64,000 bases of DNA. It comes from Eutreptiella sp. 'Long Island Sound 2002'. Taxonomy: Eukaryota > Euglenozoa > Euglenophyceae > Eutreptiales > Eutreptiaceae. Under the pieces are notes generated by a model. It made no database searches. It was given only the letters and a program-made list of their open reading frames with translations, and was not told the origin of the DNA. A program made the translations under genes and the position numbers. The DNA lies in the NCBI GenBank assembly GCA_964036045.1, contig OZ038385.1, forward strand, positions 3,906,001 to 3,970,000. The letters are read 5' to 3'. This document shows, piece by piece, positions 1 through 10,418 of the stretch. Each line of letters starts with the position of its first letter. Positions within the stretch are counted from its first letter, which is position 1.

Positions 1-128
1 CTACGTTGCCCTTTCCCTGATGGAGCAGTTGAACTGTGGAGGCACACATCCAACACAACGGGGGCGGCATCCAACCCGTTTTGGTTTTTGCTCCGCTGAA
101 GTCCAAAGCTTTTGTATCGAAAAAGATA
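1..128. other. Left flank of Ty3-A copy 1, unassigned
   Basis: Short stretch before the first LTR. I see no gene or repeat in it. The five bases before the LTR (124-128, AGATA) would be the target duplication of copy 1, but the partner is not in the window. Confidence 0.4.
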
Positions 129-839
129 AGTAAGAAAAAGTCACTGCCTTGTCTTTCTTGGAGGGCTTGATCCAGGCCAAGCCCCCTTTAAAACCCTTTT
201 GTTGATGCTAAGACTAACTTAAGTATTTTTATCACTCTTTTGAAGCTTAAAGTACACTTTCTCAAAGTAACTAGGGTTGTAACCCTAGCCCCCCATGAAG
301 TTCACCCCTACCACTCAACTGAGCGGAGGTATCTTCCTTCACGGAGGATATACCGAAATAAAATAGGCATTTCATGCTTTAGGCCTTTGAGGTTAAGCCT
401 AGTCGTCTCCCACCCCAAGACCCCTATACTCAATTGTTACTACCACTTCATGTGGTTCTACTTTTTAACTGTTTCTGAATTCAGTTGCTTGGCCAAGTCA
501 TATTCTGTGTCTGGTCTGACACCTATGCCCCACATTCCTAACCAGCACCATTTCACCCAAAAGAGTGCACATGAAGTGTTTGATGCTATCTTTGAGGCTA
601 GAGTCAGCCCAGTTTTCATATAAAATGTTTTGTATTATCCATTTGTGATTGAATCTTTGTGTTTATACCTGCTTTGTCTATCTGCAGCCCTTCTGTGTTA
701 CACTGGATTTCAAACTATTCATTGATTCGATCCACATCCTGTTCTTGCTCTACTTGCTCCTTTGGTTTTGGGATTTCATCATCAAAAACCTGCAGGATTT
801 CATCAAAATCTATAGGGCACTAATCAAGGACATCTTTCT
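129..839 (+). repeat. 5' LTR of Ty3-A copy 1 (711 bp)
   Basis: Matches three other LTR copies in the window: 15416-16126 (-), 25902-26612 (-) and 56158-56868 (+), all 711 bp. Ends are AGTAAG at the 5' side and CTTTCT (or CTTTC) at the 3' side, so not the usual TG...CA. A TATAAA string lies near 618-623; whether it is used as a promoter is unknown. Short ORFs inside the LTR are not considered genes. Confidence 0.9.
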
Positions 840-850
840 GGTAGCAGACG
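839..850 (+). other. Primer binding site, initiator-Met tRNA type
   Basis: TGGTAGCAGAC directly follows the LTR. It nearly matches the complement of the 3' end of eukaryotic initiator-Met tRNA (CUCUGCUACCA, established knowledge). Copies 2 and 3 have GGTAGCAGAGAC at the same place, which is a better match over the acceptor end. Confidence 0.7.
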
Positions 851-922
851 CAAACCCTGAGAACCTTTCGAACTGACTCTGCGCAGAAGCACAAGAAAAG
901 CACACTGAAAAGCACATTGAAC

Positions 923-2189
923 ATGTCCACTCAACTGTCCTCCCGAATCTGGACGCTCAGAGGTGTACAAGTGCAACATGGCAGTGTAGCCCCCCCAAAC
1001 AGTGAACCGCCCCTCAGAGCAGCATCTGGGTCTCAGGGAGATCCAGAGCACAGAAGGGCGGAACCAAATCCACGCAGAACAATCCCATTAGCCATGGAAA
1101 CCTTAGCGGCCCATGGTGAAGACAGCCTGCAAAGGCTCCGCAGGCGTGTCGAACCTTCCATCGCCCGGTCGGCTTGTCCGGCCTCGTCTTCTACCGTACT
1201 TGGAGTTGGTTCTGAAGAACAAGAGGACCTACGAAGGAGGATGGACGACTTCATGCTCCACGAAGAGTACCACAAGTCCACCATAGGAGAAGATGGAGAA
1301 ATACCTCTTGATGCTCTCGGGTCGCCGCCCTAAACTGAGATGGGCTCCTTCCGCTATTCTGGGCCATCTACAGACATGGTGGACACAGTATCACTACCGA
1401 GACGACCGAGAGTACACAAACACCCGAGAGCAAGGCATCCAGACCTGCCGATAATGGATCCTCTTCGCCCAGAGCCCACCCATGGGGCTTTGGATCGTAC
1501 GGCCGAACCTTTGGCCAAACTTCTATCCGGATCGGAAGACCCGGATGTGACAGCTCCGTCAGAGGCTGTCAAGGCTAAATTGGGTATCACTGAACCCATA
1601 CCCAAGCCAGCGCTACTCTCACCTTCACCCGGATTGAGGACGTTGGCTGATGATCTCAAAAGATCAAGGGTGTCCAGGTTGCTACCCAAGGTCACTTGCC
1701 CCAGCCCTTTTCATCCTCGCGCCAGGACAGTCCCTATTGCTAAACTACAGGACATGCCGGTGACGGAGACTGAGAAAAGAGGGCTTTGAGCCCTGGCACC
1801 TCTTGCCAGCGTATCTCCTTCTCCTTCTGGCCTAACCCCGGGTGGTGGGAAGATTGGCAGACGTATTGCCCAGGCGAACAACCAGCTAGAACTGCCGGAG
1901 TTCGACCCGAAAAATCTGCCTGAATGGGCAGAAGAATTTGCTGAGTTTCTTTTGCTCACTGGCCAATCCCATGTGGATGTGGCCACCAAATGCTCCTTGC
2001 TGAAACGCTCCTGCAAAAAGAAATTTTTGCAAAAACAGGTGAAACAGATTGTGAAAACCTGTTCAACCTGGGTAGAGGTACTCCAGAGATTGGAGAAAAC
2101 ATTCCCAGTCTATGAGACTGACCTCAGTGTGCGCAAACAGATAGAGGAGCTACCTATGCTCCCTGAGTTTCCTTCTGCTGCGCGAATCT
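923..2189 (+). pseudogene. gag: gag, 5' part, Ty3-A copy 1
   Basis: Capsid polyprotein, N-terminal part. The ATG at 923 is aligned with the start of the intact gags at 25820 (-) and 56950 (+), both beginning MST. One frame runs from 923 to 2189 but has a TAA at 1331-1333 and a TGA at 1787-1789. The stretch after about 1870 (ELPEFDPKNLPEWAEEF, then LLKRSCKKKFLQKQ) is a helical gag-type core shared by all three copies. At 2189 it is cut by LINE copy 1 and resumes at 10419 in the matching codon context. In an intact copy this protein would assemble the cytoplasmic particle that packages element RNA. Confidence 0.8.
2159..2189 (+). repeat. Target site duplication of LINE copy 1, left copy (31 bp)
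   Basis: Gag sequence CTCCCTGAGTTTCC... ending GAATCT is repeated at 10388-10418 with three mismatches (28 of 31). Copy 2 of Ty3-A has the sequence once. A long direct repeat around an insertion is typical of target-primed reverse transcription. Confidence 0.85.
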
Positions 2190-2331
2190 TGTATTGGGTT
2201 CATTGGGTTTAGATAAATCTGAGTAGGTGCAGATGCGTAACAGGGAGTGCGCGCACACAGCGGTATGAAATAGACGATCAGAAATAATCTAGGTATTTTG
2301 CAGTGCATATGTGAATTTTATTGTTATACAG
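2190..2331 (+). other. Unassigned 5' junction segment of LINE copy 1
   Basis: 142 bp between the gag target repeat and the start of homology with LINE copy 2. It is more AT-rich than the LINE and has no match elsewhere in the window that I can see. It could be non-LINE RNA copied by template switching during insertion, or a more upstream variant of the LINE. Confidence 0.5.
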
Positions 2332-3540
2332 CCGCCGCCCCCACTACACGGGCCCACGACACACCAGCCGCGGTACACCCCCATGGACCCGCGGGGAGCC
2401 GCGCACGCACACCAGCAACACCAGGGCCTAGTAGGAGCGCCCCACCACCACCAACAGCCCGCCCACCCACACCCCATACCAGCGAGCACCATCCACCAGC
2501 AGCCACCCATTACATACGGACCACAGCCCCACCCGGACGCCCATGCGGCCGCCTTCCACCCACACCTCGGCACCACAACCAGCCAGGAACCGCAAGAACG
2601 GCACGGTGCACACACGCAACACCCACACGACCCACAGGGACGCCCAGACCCCCAGCCAGCACAACACCCACCCCCGCCCCCCCGGCCACCAACAGTGCCA
2701 CCCCCACACCACCCCCCCCCGCCCCCCCCCCGAGACCAGGCCACGGACGCAACACGCGGCAGCCAGCACCAGCCAATTGACGTCGATGCCCCCGCCGACA
2801 CACGCCACCGCGAACCCCCCCTCCCGCGACCGCCACAAGAAACCCCATCACCGGACCCCACACGCGACAACGACGACCATCCCCCCCAACCCACACCACC
2901 CCCCGATCACACCCCGCACCACCAGCCGCCGCACCGGCCGAACCCTACGCCCTACACAACCCCGCAGCGGTACGGCAGCACCTCCGGGGACTCGGGGACC
3001 AGGAGGTGCTGCGCCTCCACACCTCCGGCACCACCCAGCGCATCCGGGCGACGACCCTGGTCCAGGCGGCCACCCTGGGATAAGGCCTCCGACACTTCCT
3101 CTTCGACGCTTTCCTCCACGTCGCCCGACACGACCGCCCCCCACGCGCCACCCCAGACGGCGAAAGCCCGCCCCCCACGTGGAGCCGGATCTGGGTGCCC
3201 CCCATCGACTGGGGGTGACACCTAGTCGTTCACCCCGTGCCGGAGCGGGACAGCACGCAGGGCCGCACCCGCTACCGCGAGCCCAACATGGCCCACCCCC
3301 CACCCAGCGCCACCCCCGACAACACCAAAGAGTGGGAGCGGGAAACATGGGTAGCCCGGATGGCCTCCCTGAGCAACTTCCGGCACCACGTCCCGGGGGA
3401 CGTCCCCGGCCGCGACGACCGGCAGCCATTGCCCTCCACGTACATGACTGTCATGTACAATCTGCACTACACCCTCTCCACCACCCACTACCACGCAGCA
3501 ACTGACCACTGGGTGGTGCACGGCACCGACTCCCTCCTCC
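2332..3540 (+). pseudogene. LINE copy 1 proline/histidine-rich C-terminal region, part 1
   Basis: Homologous to 52622-53831 of LINE copy 2 at nucleotide and protein level. The translated product is dominated by Pro, His, Thr and Gln, followed by a more ordinary stretch ending NLHYTLSTTHYH. The frame is shifted several times, mostly in or near C runs, and is then cut by LTR-N at 3540. The Trp codon at 3510-3512 region (HWVVHG) is a TAG stop in copy 2. Function is unknown; it lies downstream of RNase H and zinc-finger parts in copy 2. Confidence 0.65.
3537..3540. repeat. Target site duplication of LTR-N, left (CTCC)
   Basis: CTCC here is repeated at 6222-6225. LINE copy 2 has the uninterrupted site. 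Confidence 0.7.
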
Positions 3541-4450
3541 TGAAGAGGTTGTGGGGAGGGCAACCTCCAAGCTTCCCTTGGCATGCACGACCCCAATCCC
3601 ATGAAATCCAAGATCTCCTCTTGTTTTCTTGCTGATCTTCCATCAGTTTGGGTTTCTCCAAAGAATTCTGTGATCCTTGCCTCGGCCATGACACAATCTG
3701 GTGTCCTAGGCAAGAGATGAAGGTATATGTAGACAGTATAAATATGTAGACAAGTAATATGTATATGTAACACTTCTATACTATAAAATAGCTTAGAAGA
3801 GAGGACGAAATGAAGGCGGCGGCGTCGCCGCCATCAGAAAATCTGACGGCTACGAGTCGTCGCCATCAGGATCTCCACTGAGATCCTGCCCAAACTGGGC
3901 CAAACAGTGGTTTTTGGGCGAAAAACAGTGAAATATAGTGATTTTTGAGCCAAAAACACTCATTTCGCGTGTCTCCCCCGAACGCGTCGCGTAGCCGACA
4001 CGACGCGTTTCTGTCCCAATTCAAACTATATATGAAGAGGGCCACTGTTGGGCCACACCATGGGCGCCTGGGTGATTCCTGGGATCGCCTCAGGATTTTC
4101 TAAAAAAATCGTGAACGTGACTGACTTCGCAAAAATTGACCTTCGCGGAACGCTGCGAAAAAGGTCACGTTATATTCCTTTATTTCTAAAAATCATAAAT
4201 CAATAATAAAATTGATTAAAATCTCCAGAAATCGTGAAATAAAACTCTGATCTGGAGCTGCGTCGCGCAGGCGACGACTGTCGTCGCCAGCCCAAAAATG
4301 AAGAAAAATGACGATTTCTCGGGTATTTTACAGAAATCCCACAGAAATCAGGATGCCATAAGGCTGGGAATCAGCTCAGGAAAATCCCTGATGCGAAGAG
4401 CGCCCACCGGGAGCCCAGCGGGTATGGGTGAGGCACCCCCTATCGCTTCA
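3541..4450. repeat. LTR-N left LTR (910 bp)
   Basis: Near-identical to 5312-6221. Starts TGAAGAGGTTG and ends ATCGCTTCA. Contains several short self-complementary stretches, for example a GGCGGCGGCGTCGCCGCC palindrome near 3812-3830. Small ORFs on either strand are not supported as genes. Confidence 0.85.
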
Positions 4451-5311
4451 CCCCCCTCCTTAGAAGCCTTGCCTATATCCAAAGGAAGGCAAGGCCAAGG
4501 AGGCGCTCTGACCCCTGCACTGCCCTGGTTTCAAAACTGATTCAGCAGGACAGTGGGGGGGGGGGGCTTTGTAAGTAATTTACATGCCACTCACATGTAG
4601 GTCTTTTTTTTTTTTTTTTTTGATGTATTCATAGGGCAATTGCCCCCCAGGCGACCACACTGGTCCCTGGCACTCCCTTTAGCCTCTGGTGACCAAACCA
4701 GGGGCGCTGCAGGTCCTTCCGACCTGACTGATGGCGCTGAGGCGCACATATTGGCCCTTTTTCTCCATGGGCATGGAAACATAATAATTCAATAAATTCA
4801 AATGCGGAAAAAAATTATTTAGGGTCGAACCCAAGGCAACGAATTCCTCGCGCCTGAATTTAGGGCCATTTCCTGCCCAAGGCGACGAATTCCTCGTGCC
4901 TGTTTAGGGTCGATTCCCAACCCAAGGCGACGAATTAACGCGCCTGATTTGGGGGATTTAGGGTCATTTCCTACCCAAGGCGACCCGCGCCTGTTTAGGG
5001 TTGCGACCTCCGGAGGGCCAACCAACCCAAGGCGACGAATTAACGCGCCTGCAACGTTCGCAGATGGTGTCGTTGTCGCTGTGGTTGTCGCCCAGAGCGC
5101 TTATAGACTTGGGGGCTCCATAGGGTCCATGGGGAAGCCAAGGTGATACCCATTGTAGGAGTCAAGGAATTCCTCCTTCATCATGTTGATGCCCTGGACC
5201 TTAGCTCCTGCAGATGTCGACGTCGTCGACAATTCTCCTGCAGTCTAGGCGTCGTCGCCGTCCGCAGGCCGTCACACCGCCTTGGTGGCCTTGGCGTCGG
5301 CAGAATTCTTT
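4451..5311. other. LTR-N internal region with imperfect tandem repeats
   Basis: 861 bp with no convincing ORF. A G run lies at about 4554-4566 and a T run at about 4603-4621. From about 4820 to 5055 a phrase of roughly 50-60 bp recurs about five times, each with TTTAGGG(T)... CCCAAGGCGACGAATT...CGCGCCTG. This could be a packaging or structural region, but the sequence alone does not show that. Confidence 0.6.
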
Positions 5312-6221
5312 TGAAGAGGTTGGGGGGAGGGCAACCTCCAAGCTTCCCTTGGCATGCACGACCCCAATCCCATGAAATCCAAGACTTCCTCTTGTTTTCT
5401 TGCTGATCTTCCATCGGTTTGGGTTTCTCCAAAGAATTCTGTAATCCTTGCCTCGGCCATGACACAATCTGGCTTCCTAGGCAAGAGATGAAGGTATATG
5501 TAGACAATATAAACATGTAGACAAGTAATATGTATATGTAACACTTCTATACTATAAAATAGCTTAGAAGAGAGGACGAAATGAAGGCGGCGGCGTTGCC
5601 ACCATCAGAAAATCTGACGGCTACGAGTCGTCGCCATCAAGATCTCCACTGAGATCCTGCCCAAAGTGGGCCAAACAGTGGTTTTTGGGCGAAAAACAGT
5701 GAAATATAGTGATTTTTGAGCCAAAAACACTCATTTCGCGTGTCTCCCCCGAACGCGTCGCGTAGCCGACACGACGCGTTTCTGTCCCAATTCAAACTAT
5801 ATATGAAGGTGGCCACTGTTGGGCCACACCATGGGCGCCTGGGTGATTCCTGGGATCGCCTCAGGATTTTTTAAAAAAGTCGTGAATGTGACTGACTTCG
5901 CAAAAATTGACCTTCGCGGAACGCTGCGAAAAAGGTCACGTTATATTCCTTTATTTCTAAAAATCATAAATCAATAATAAAATTGATTAAAATCTCCAGA
6001 AATCGTGAAATAAAACTCTGATCTGGAGCTGCGTCGCGCAGGCGACGACTGTCGTCGCCAGCCCAAAAATGAAGAAAAATGACGATTTCTCGGGTATTTT
6101 ACAGAAATCCCACAGAAATCAGGATGCCATAAGGCTGGGAATCAGCTCAGGAAAATCCCTGATGCAAAGAGCGCCCACCGAGAGCCCAGCGGGTATGGGT
6201 GAGGCACCCCCTACAGCTTGA
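5312..6221. repeat. LTR-N right LTR (910 bp)
   Basis: Same length as the left LTR with scattered substitutions, which suggests insertion well after LINE copy 1. Ends at GCTTGA before the CTCC duplication. Confidence 0.85.
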
Positions 6222-6225
6222 CTCC
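6222..6225. repeat. Target site duplication of LTR-N, right (CTCC)
   Basis: Pairs with 3537-3540. Confidence 0.7.
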
Positions 6226-8170
6226 CCGCCGACTACGCCCCCCCCCCCACACGGCCCAGGCCTCGACACGTACGCCAGGGGGGACGAGCCGGACGACCCC
6301 CACATCTGGGGCACGTGGGAACGCAAATCCCTGGACACGCTGCTCTCCATCCGCAGCGGCAACCAGGGCCTTGGTAGGGCGATGTATTGCCTCGCCAAGT
6401 GGACCCAACGGACCTGGGGGATCCCCACGGACCGGTGGCTGTGGAGGGTCACGCTGCGCCCCCAGCAGAGGGAAGCCCCCCCAAACCGCAGGGGACCCAC
6501 CCCCCCACGCCCCACCACCCTACAGCTCTGCCCATACATGGTGGCAGCCCGCCTCATGGCGCTGCTGTGGCCGGGCCCAGACACCCCCACCCAAAACTAC
6601 CCCCACCTCACAGAGGAGGACATGCCCGACATCCAGCAATACTTCCTGCGCACCCTCGACTACCTCCAGCAAACACACCCGCACGTCCTGGAGCAGATAT
6701 GGCCATCCCCCGGGTAACCCACGTGCCCGCACAGCCGAGACAACGCCACCACACCAGCACCAGCACGCACGGGTCACCAGGGAAAGCGCGCGCACACGCC
6801 CGGTGCCCGAACCCGCACCCTCGTTCTCGCTACTTGCAGGACCCAGCATCCTACGCCCGCCCCCGAAGCCCAGGGCCCATGCCGTCTCCCAAAGCCCTCT
6901 GCTCCGCCTCCGACTCCACAACTACCACCACCACGACAACCTCATCCACCACCACCACCACGTCCTCATCCAGCACTCCACCCCCCAAGCCGCGGGGGAC
7001 ACCTCCCAAGCGGGCCGCCAAACCCGTCCCCACCGCGAGCAACCCTGCCGCCGCCAAGGCCCACGCCCCGACGAGGCCCGCACCCGCGACCCAGCCGAAA
7101 CCCAGGACCGCCGCCAAACAGCCACCCAAACCTGTCAGCGCGCCACGACCGCAACCCGCAGCCCAGCCGAAACCCAAGGCCAAGCCCGGCGCCACGACGG
7201 CAGCGCGAGCCCGATCCCCCGAGGACGTCCTCTATGACATTCGGCCCCAGCCGTCCCAGGCCCGGAGGCAGCAGCACCCAGCACGGCGCCCCCCACCGTC
7301 ACCGACGCCGCCGCCACCACCTTCATAGCGGAGCGCGCTGCGGCCGAAGCACGACGCACCTCGTCCCGCCACCTCTCAAAGCCCGCACCCCAGGCCCACG
7401 GACCGCCCCTGACCAGGCCAGAACGACGCCAGGGTCTGCGAGCAGCGTCCCTGCCCCCCTATCAACCCTCGATGTCAGCCCACATACAGCGCATGCCCCG
7501 CTACCGCCGCCGCCGCGAGTCCCCACCCGACCCCGAGCCGGAGAACGTGCGCGCACACCCGTGGGTCCACATCCGCTCGCGCCCCCACTCCCCGCGCACC
7601 CCCACGGTACAGGACTACGAGGAATCCCCCGGGCCCGCCACCGCCACTGGTCCCCACGACCCCATCACGCCCACCCACGCCCACTCCTCCGCCAAAGACC
7701 GCGGCCCCGCCCAGGGATAGTGGTGGCAGCGCTGGACCCACACGCAGCTCTGGGAGCTGCAAAAGTGGGCCCGGGGAGAGCCCTCCCTCGAGGGCCTGGT
7801 CCACCGGCCCCGCAAGGGGTCGGTGGAGAACTGCCGCCTCCGGCCGGCGGCGGGGTGGATGCCGCAGGCCGCATGGGAAGCCATGCTGGCCGATGCGCTC
7901 CACCCCCTGGGAGTCCACCCCCGCAACCTCCGCGCGCATCAGGACCACCCGTATGTCCTCAGGCGCCTGCGGGAGACCCTCCAGGAGACACAGCGAGACG
8001 GCATCCGCCTGTGGGACATCACCCAAAGCCCAGCCCCGCACACAGACACCCCCACACCACCCCACAAGCGTCGGCGCACCGACACCGGCGGCACCCACAG
8101 CACCCCAGGAGCCCTGCGTGCCACACAACACGACGCAGCTGACCCCCCGGCCAGCGGCGCCGCCACCTAA
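6226..8170 (+). pseudogene. LINE copy 1 C-terminal region, part 2
   Basis: Continuation of the LINE coding region after LTR-N; 6226 to about 7150 is homologous to 53842-54774. A folded-looking stretch (frame of 6199-6717) reads LGRAMYCLAKWTQRTW and ends LEQIWPSPG. It is followed by a Ser/Thr/Pro/Lys-rich linker (about 6840-7320), then another ordered stretch in the frame of 7472-8170 (WWQRWTHTQLWELQKW, WMPQAAWEAMLADALH). That frame has one TAG at 7718-7720. I do not recognise a family. The C run near 6239-6250 shifts the frame. Copy 2 is truncated before the end, so this is the only view of the LINE C-terminus here. Confidence 0.55.
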
Positions 8171-8774
8171 CCCCGTTACCCAGCAAACCACCACCACCGG
8201 ACGCCACGCCAGGCCCCGCACAGAAGTCACCAAACGAACCGGACGCCAAAGGACGCCAACGCACACGACAACGGGCACCACTACGCCCAAAGGCATCGAA
8301 CCCAGGCCCGCTACCGTCGCAACCGCCTAACCGATCCAAAACCCAAACACAAATCAAACCCGAGCCACACCCCGAAACCGCTAATCCTTGACTCCTAACC
8401 AGGTCCGCTGAGGGAACAACGTAGCCACAGCCCACACCCACAGCCCACACAGCCGCCTAACCAGCCAGCTCCAGAAGCAAAGAGACACCTAACCAAACCC
8501 ACCCTGGCCCATACCCGTGTACATCAGGACGCTCGAGCCGCACCCCTGGGGCGCGACCGCCGCCACAGCACCGACGACACACGCCAGAGGACACAACACT
8601 ATTGCACCGCCGCACGAGCTGCCCGTGCCTGTGCCTGCAGTGTACGCGCGCCCCTGTTTTTTTTTTCCTTTTTTTCTTTTTTTTTTCTCCATAAAAAAAA
8701 AACAAAACGAAAATTAGGGGGGTAGGAAGACGGACACAACCACCAATGGCACACGCGCACCGCACACAGCGCGC
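8171..8774 (+). other. LINE copy 1 3' untranslated region, pyrimidine run
   Basis: No supported gene. Contains a T/C homopolymer-like run at about 8658-8689 followed by an A run at about 8693-8702. I see no similarity to LINE copy 3 on the corresponding side of its minisatellite (62520-64000). Confidence 0.5.
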
Positions 8775-9830
8775 ACACCGGTGAACGGGCGCCACGAGGG
8801 CCAGGACACTGCGCACGCGCATGCACCGAGGGCAACAAAGGGACGAGATACCACGGCCTGGCACACCGGTGAACAGGAGCCAAAAGGCCCGGGACACCGG
8901 GCACGCAAAGCAACACACCGAGCGAGCGCACCGGTGAACAGGAGCCAAGTGGCCCAGGACACCGCACACGCAACACAACACACCGAGCGGGCACACCGAA
9001 GAGCGGGGGCCAAGGGGCCCAGGACGCCACACAGGCAACACAAAACACCGAGCGGACACACCAGTGAACAGGAGCCAAGTGGCCCAGGACACCGCAGATA
9101 CAACACAACAAACCGCGCGGACACACTGGTGAACAGGAGCCAAGTGGACCAGGACACCGCACAAACAAAAGAAAAGACAGCGCAGGCACACCGGTGAACA
9201 GGAGCCAAGTGACCCAGGACACCGGGCACGCAAAGCAACACACCGAGCGAGCGCACCGGTGAACAGGAGCCAAGTGGCCCAGGACACCGCACACGCAACA
9301 CAACACACCGAGCGGGCACACCGAAGAGCGGGGGCCAAGGGGCCCAGGACGCCACACAGGCAACACAACACACCGAGCGGACACACCGGTGAACAGGAGC
9401 CAAGTGGCCCAGGACACCGCAGATACAACACAACAAACCGCGCGGGCACACCGGTGAACAGGAGCCAAGTGGCCCAGGACACCGCACAAACAAAACAAAA
9501 GACAGAGCAGGCACACCGGTGAACAGGAGCCAAGTGACCCAGGACACCGCGCACGCAAAGCAACACACGGAGCAGGCGCACCGGCGAACAGGAGCCAAGT
9601 GGCACAGGACACCACACACGCAACACAACACACCCAGCGGGCACACCGGTGAACGGGACCCAAGGGGCCGGGACACCGCACGCGCAACGCACCACACCTA
9701 GCGGGCACACCGGTGAACAGGAGCCAAGTGGCCCAGGACACCGCACACCCAACACAACAAACCGCGCGAGCACAACGGTGAACAGGAGCCAAGAGGCCCG
9801 GGACACCGCGCACACATAGGGCGGACAAGG
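8775..9830 (+). repeat. 65-bp minisatellite, about 16 units
   Basis: Tandem array of a 65-bp unit marked by CACCGGTGAACAGGAGCC and GCCCAGGACACCGC. Unit starts fall near 8777, 8868, 8929, 8994, 9059, then about every 65 bp to about 9775. A higher-order duplication exists: the block from about 8929 recurs at about 9254, 325 bp (5 units) later. The reverse complement of the same unit forms the much larger array at 59050-62515. Long minus-strand ORFs here only reflect a stop-free repeat. Confidence 0.9.
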
Positions 9831-10373
9831 GACAGGAAACAACCAACACCCCATGGGTTGGACACACCGGGGCGACCCGGCCGACCCACCGGGCCAGGGG
9901 CAGGAGCGGTACTCCAAGGCCACTGGTCTGAGCCCGGCCAGGCTGCATCGGGGACCATGGCAAACGTCACCCGGAGCCATGGAAGCAACCGGTGACAGGC
10001 CAGCCGGTACACAGTCCAGGAGGGGGTCGCCTGCCAGGCAGAGTGGCCGCGCAACTCAAACCACAAGGGTGAGGCGGTCGTACCGTAGACAAGCGGGATC
10101 AATACCCCTTTTGGTGAGAGATACTCCACACGGCTGGGCAGCCCCCAGAGCTGCCGCCCAAAGGAGGGGGCATGTGGCCCTACTCATGGACTCATGTGGG
10201 GACACCCTCCCACCTGGGACACATGGACCGGGTGGCCGCGACAATGCCTTCCCAAGCACATGCGGGAGCGGCTCAAGAGGCACCTGACATAGGGCAGTGG
10301 GAGGGACAGGACGTCCCCTTGGTAAGACCTTCTTCCTCCTTTGTCAAAGGAGGCATGCCGAGCTCCCGAAGAT
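9831..10373 (+). other. Conserved LINE 3' block
   Basis: Shared with the reverse complement of 58509-59034, so it belongs to the LINE 3' end in two independent insertions. No gene in LINE sense is supported. A short antisense ORF (starting MEYLSP at 10129 going left) is similar in both copies, but it runs into the minisatellite and I take it as incidental. Confidence 0.7.
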
Positions 10374-10387
10374 ACCTACCTACCTAC
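10374..10387 (+). repeat. LINE 3' tail, (TACC)n
   Basis: Three to four TACC units immediately before the right target repeat. The other insertion ends in GGTA units at 58490-58508 (reverse strand), so a TACC tail is a constant feature of this LINE. Confidence 0.8.
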
Positions 10388-10418
10388 CTCCCTGAGTTTC
10401 CTTCCGCTGCGTGAGTCT
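10388..10418 (+). repeat. Target site duplication of LINE copy 1, right copy (31 bp)
   Basis: Pairs with 2159-2189, with 28 of 31 bases identical. Confidence 0.85.

Larger units (their letters stand above)
3541..6221. mobile_element. LTR-N, non-autonomous LTR retrotransposon
   Basis: Two 910-bp direct repeats (3541-4450 and 5312-6221) flank 861 bp without a plausible protein. LTR ends read TGAAGAGG...GCTTCA (second copy ends GCTTGA). CTCC at 3537-3540 and 6222-6225 is a 4-bp target duplication, and removing the element restores the LINE sequence seen at about 53831-53845. It fits the TRIM/LARD class, which borrows enzymes from other elements. No clear primer site or polypurine tract is visible, so strand is left open. 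Confidence 0.85.
2190..10387 (+). mobile_element. LINE copy 1, 5'-truncated, inserted in Ty3-A gag
   Basis: Non-LTR retrotransposon fragment between 31-bp direct repeats. Contents: an unassigned 142-bp 5' junction (2190-2331); the proline-rich C-terminal coding region (2332-3540 and 6226-8170), homologous to 52622-54774; a 3' untranslated region; a 65-bp minisatellite (about 8775-9830); a conserved 3' block (9831-10373) shared with 58509-59034; and a (TACC)n tail. It lacks endonuclease and RT, as usual for 5'-truncated LINE copies. It is interrupted by LTR-N at 3541-6221. Confidence 0.8.

Noticed and set aside
240-876. Small ORFs within the LTRs (127 and 75 codons)
   Set aside because: They recur only because the LTR recurs, differ between copies by frame breaks, and show no domain.
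2289-2899. Gly/Trp/Cys-rich minus-strand ORFs opposite the proline-rich region
   Set aside because: They mirror the C-rich coding strand; composition shadows.
8775-9830. CRISPR array
   Set aside because: Units are directly adjacent with no unique spacers, in a eukaryotic retroelement context.
8457-9980. Minus-strand ORFs of several hundred codons over the left minisatellite
   Set aside because: Stop-free repeat unit explains them; no start context or domain, and antisense to the LINE.
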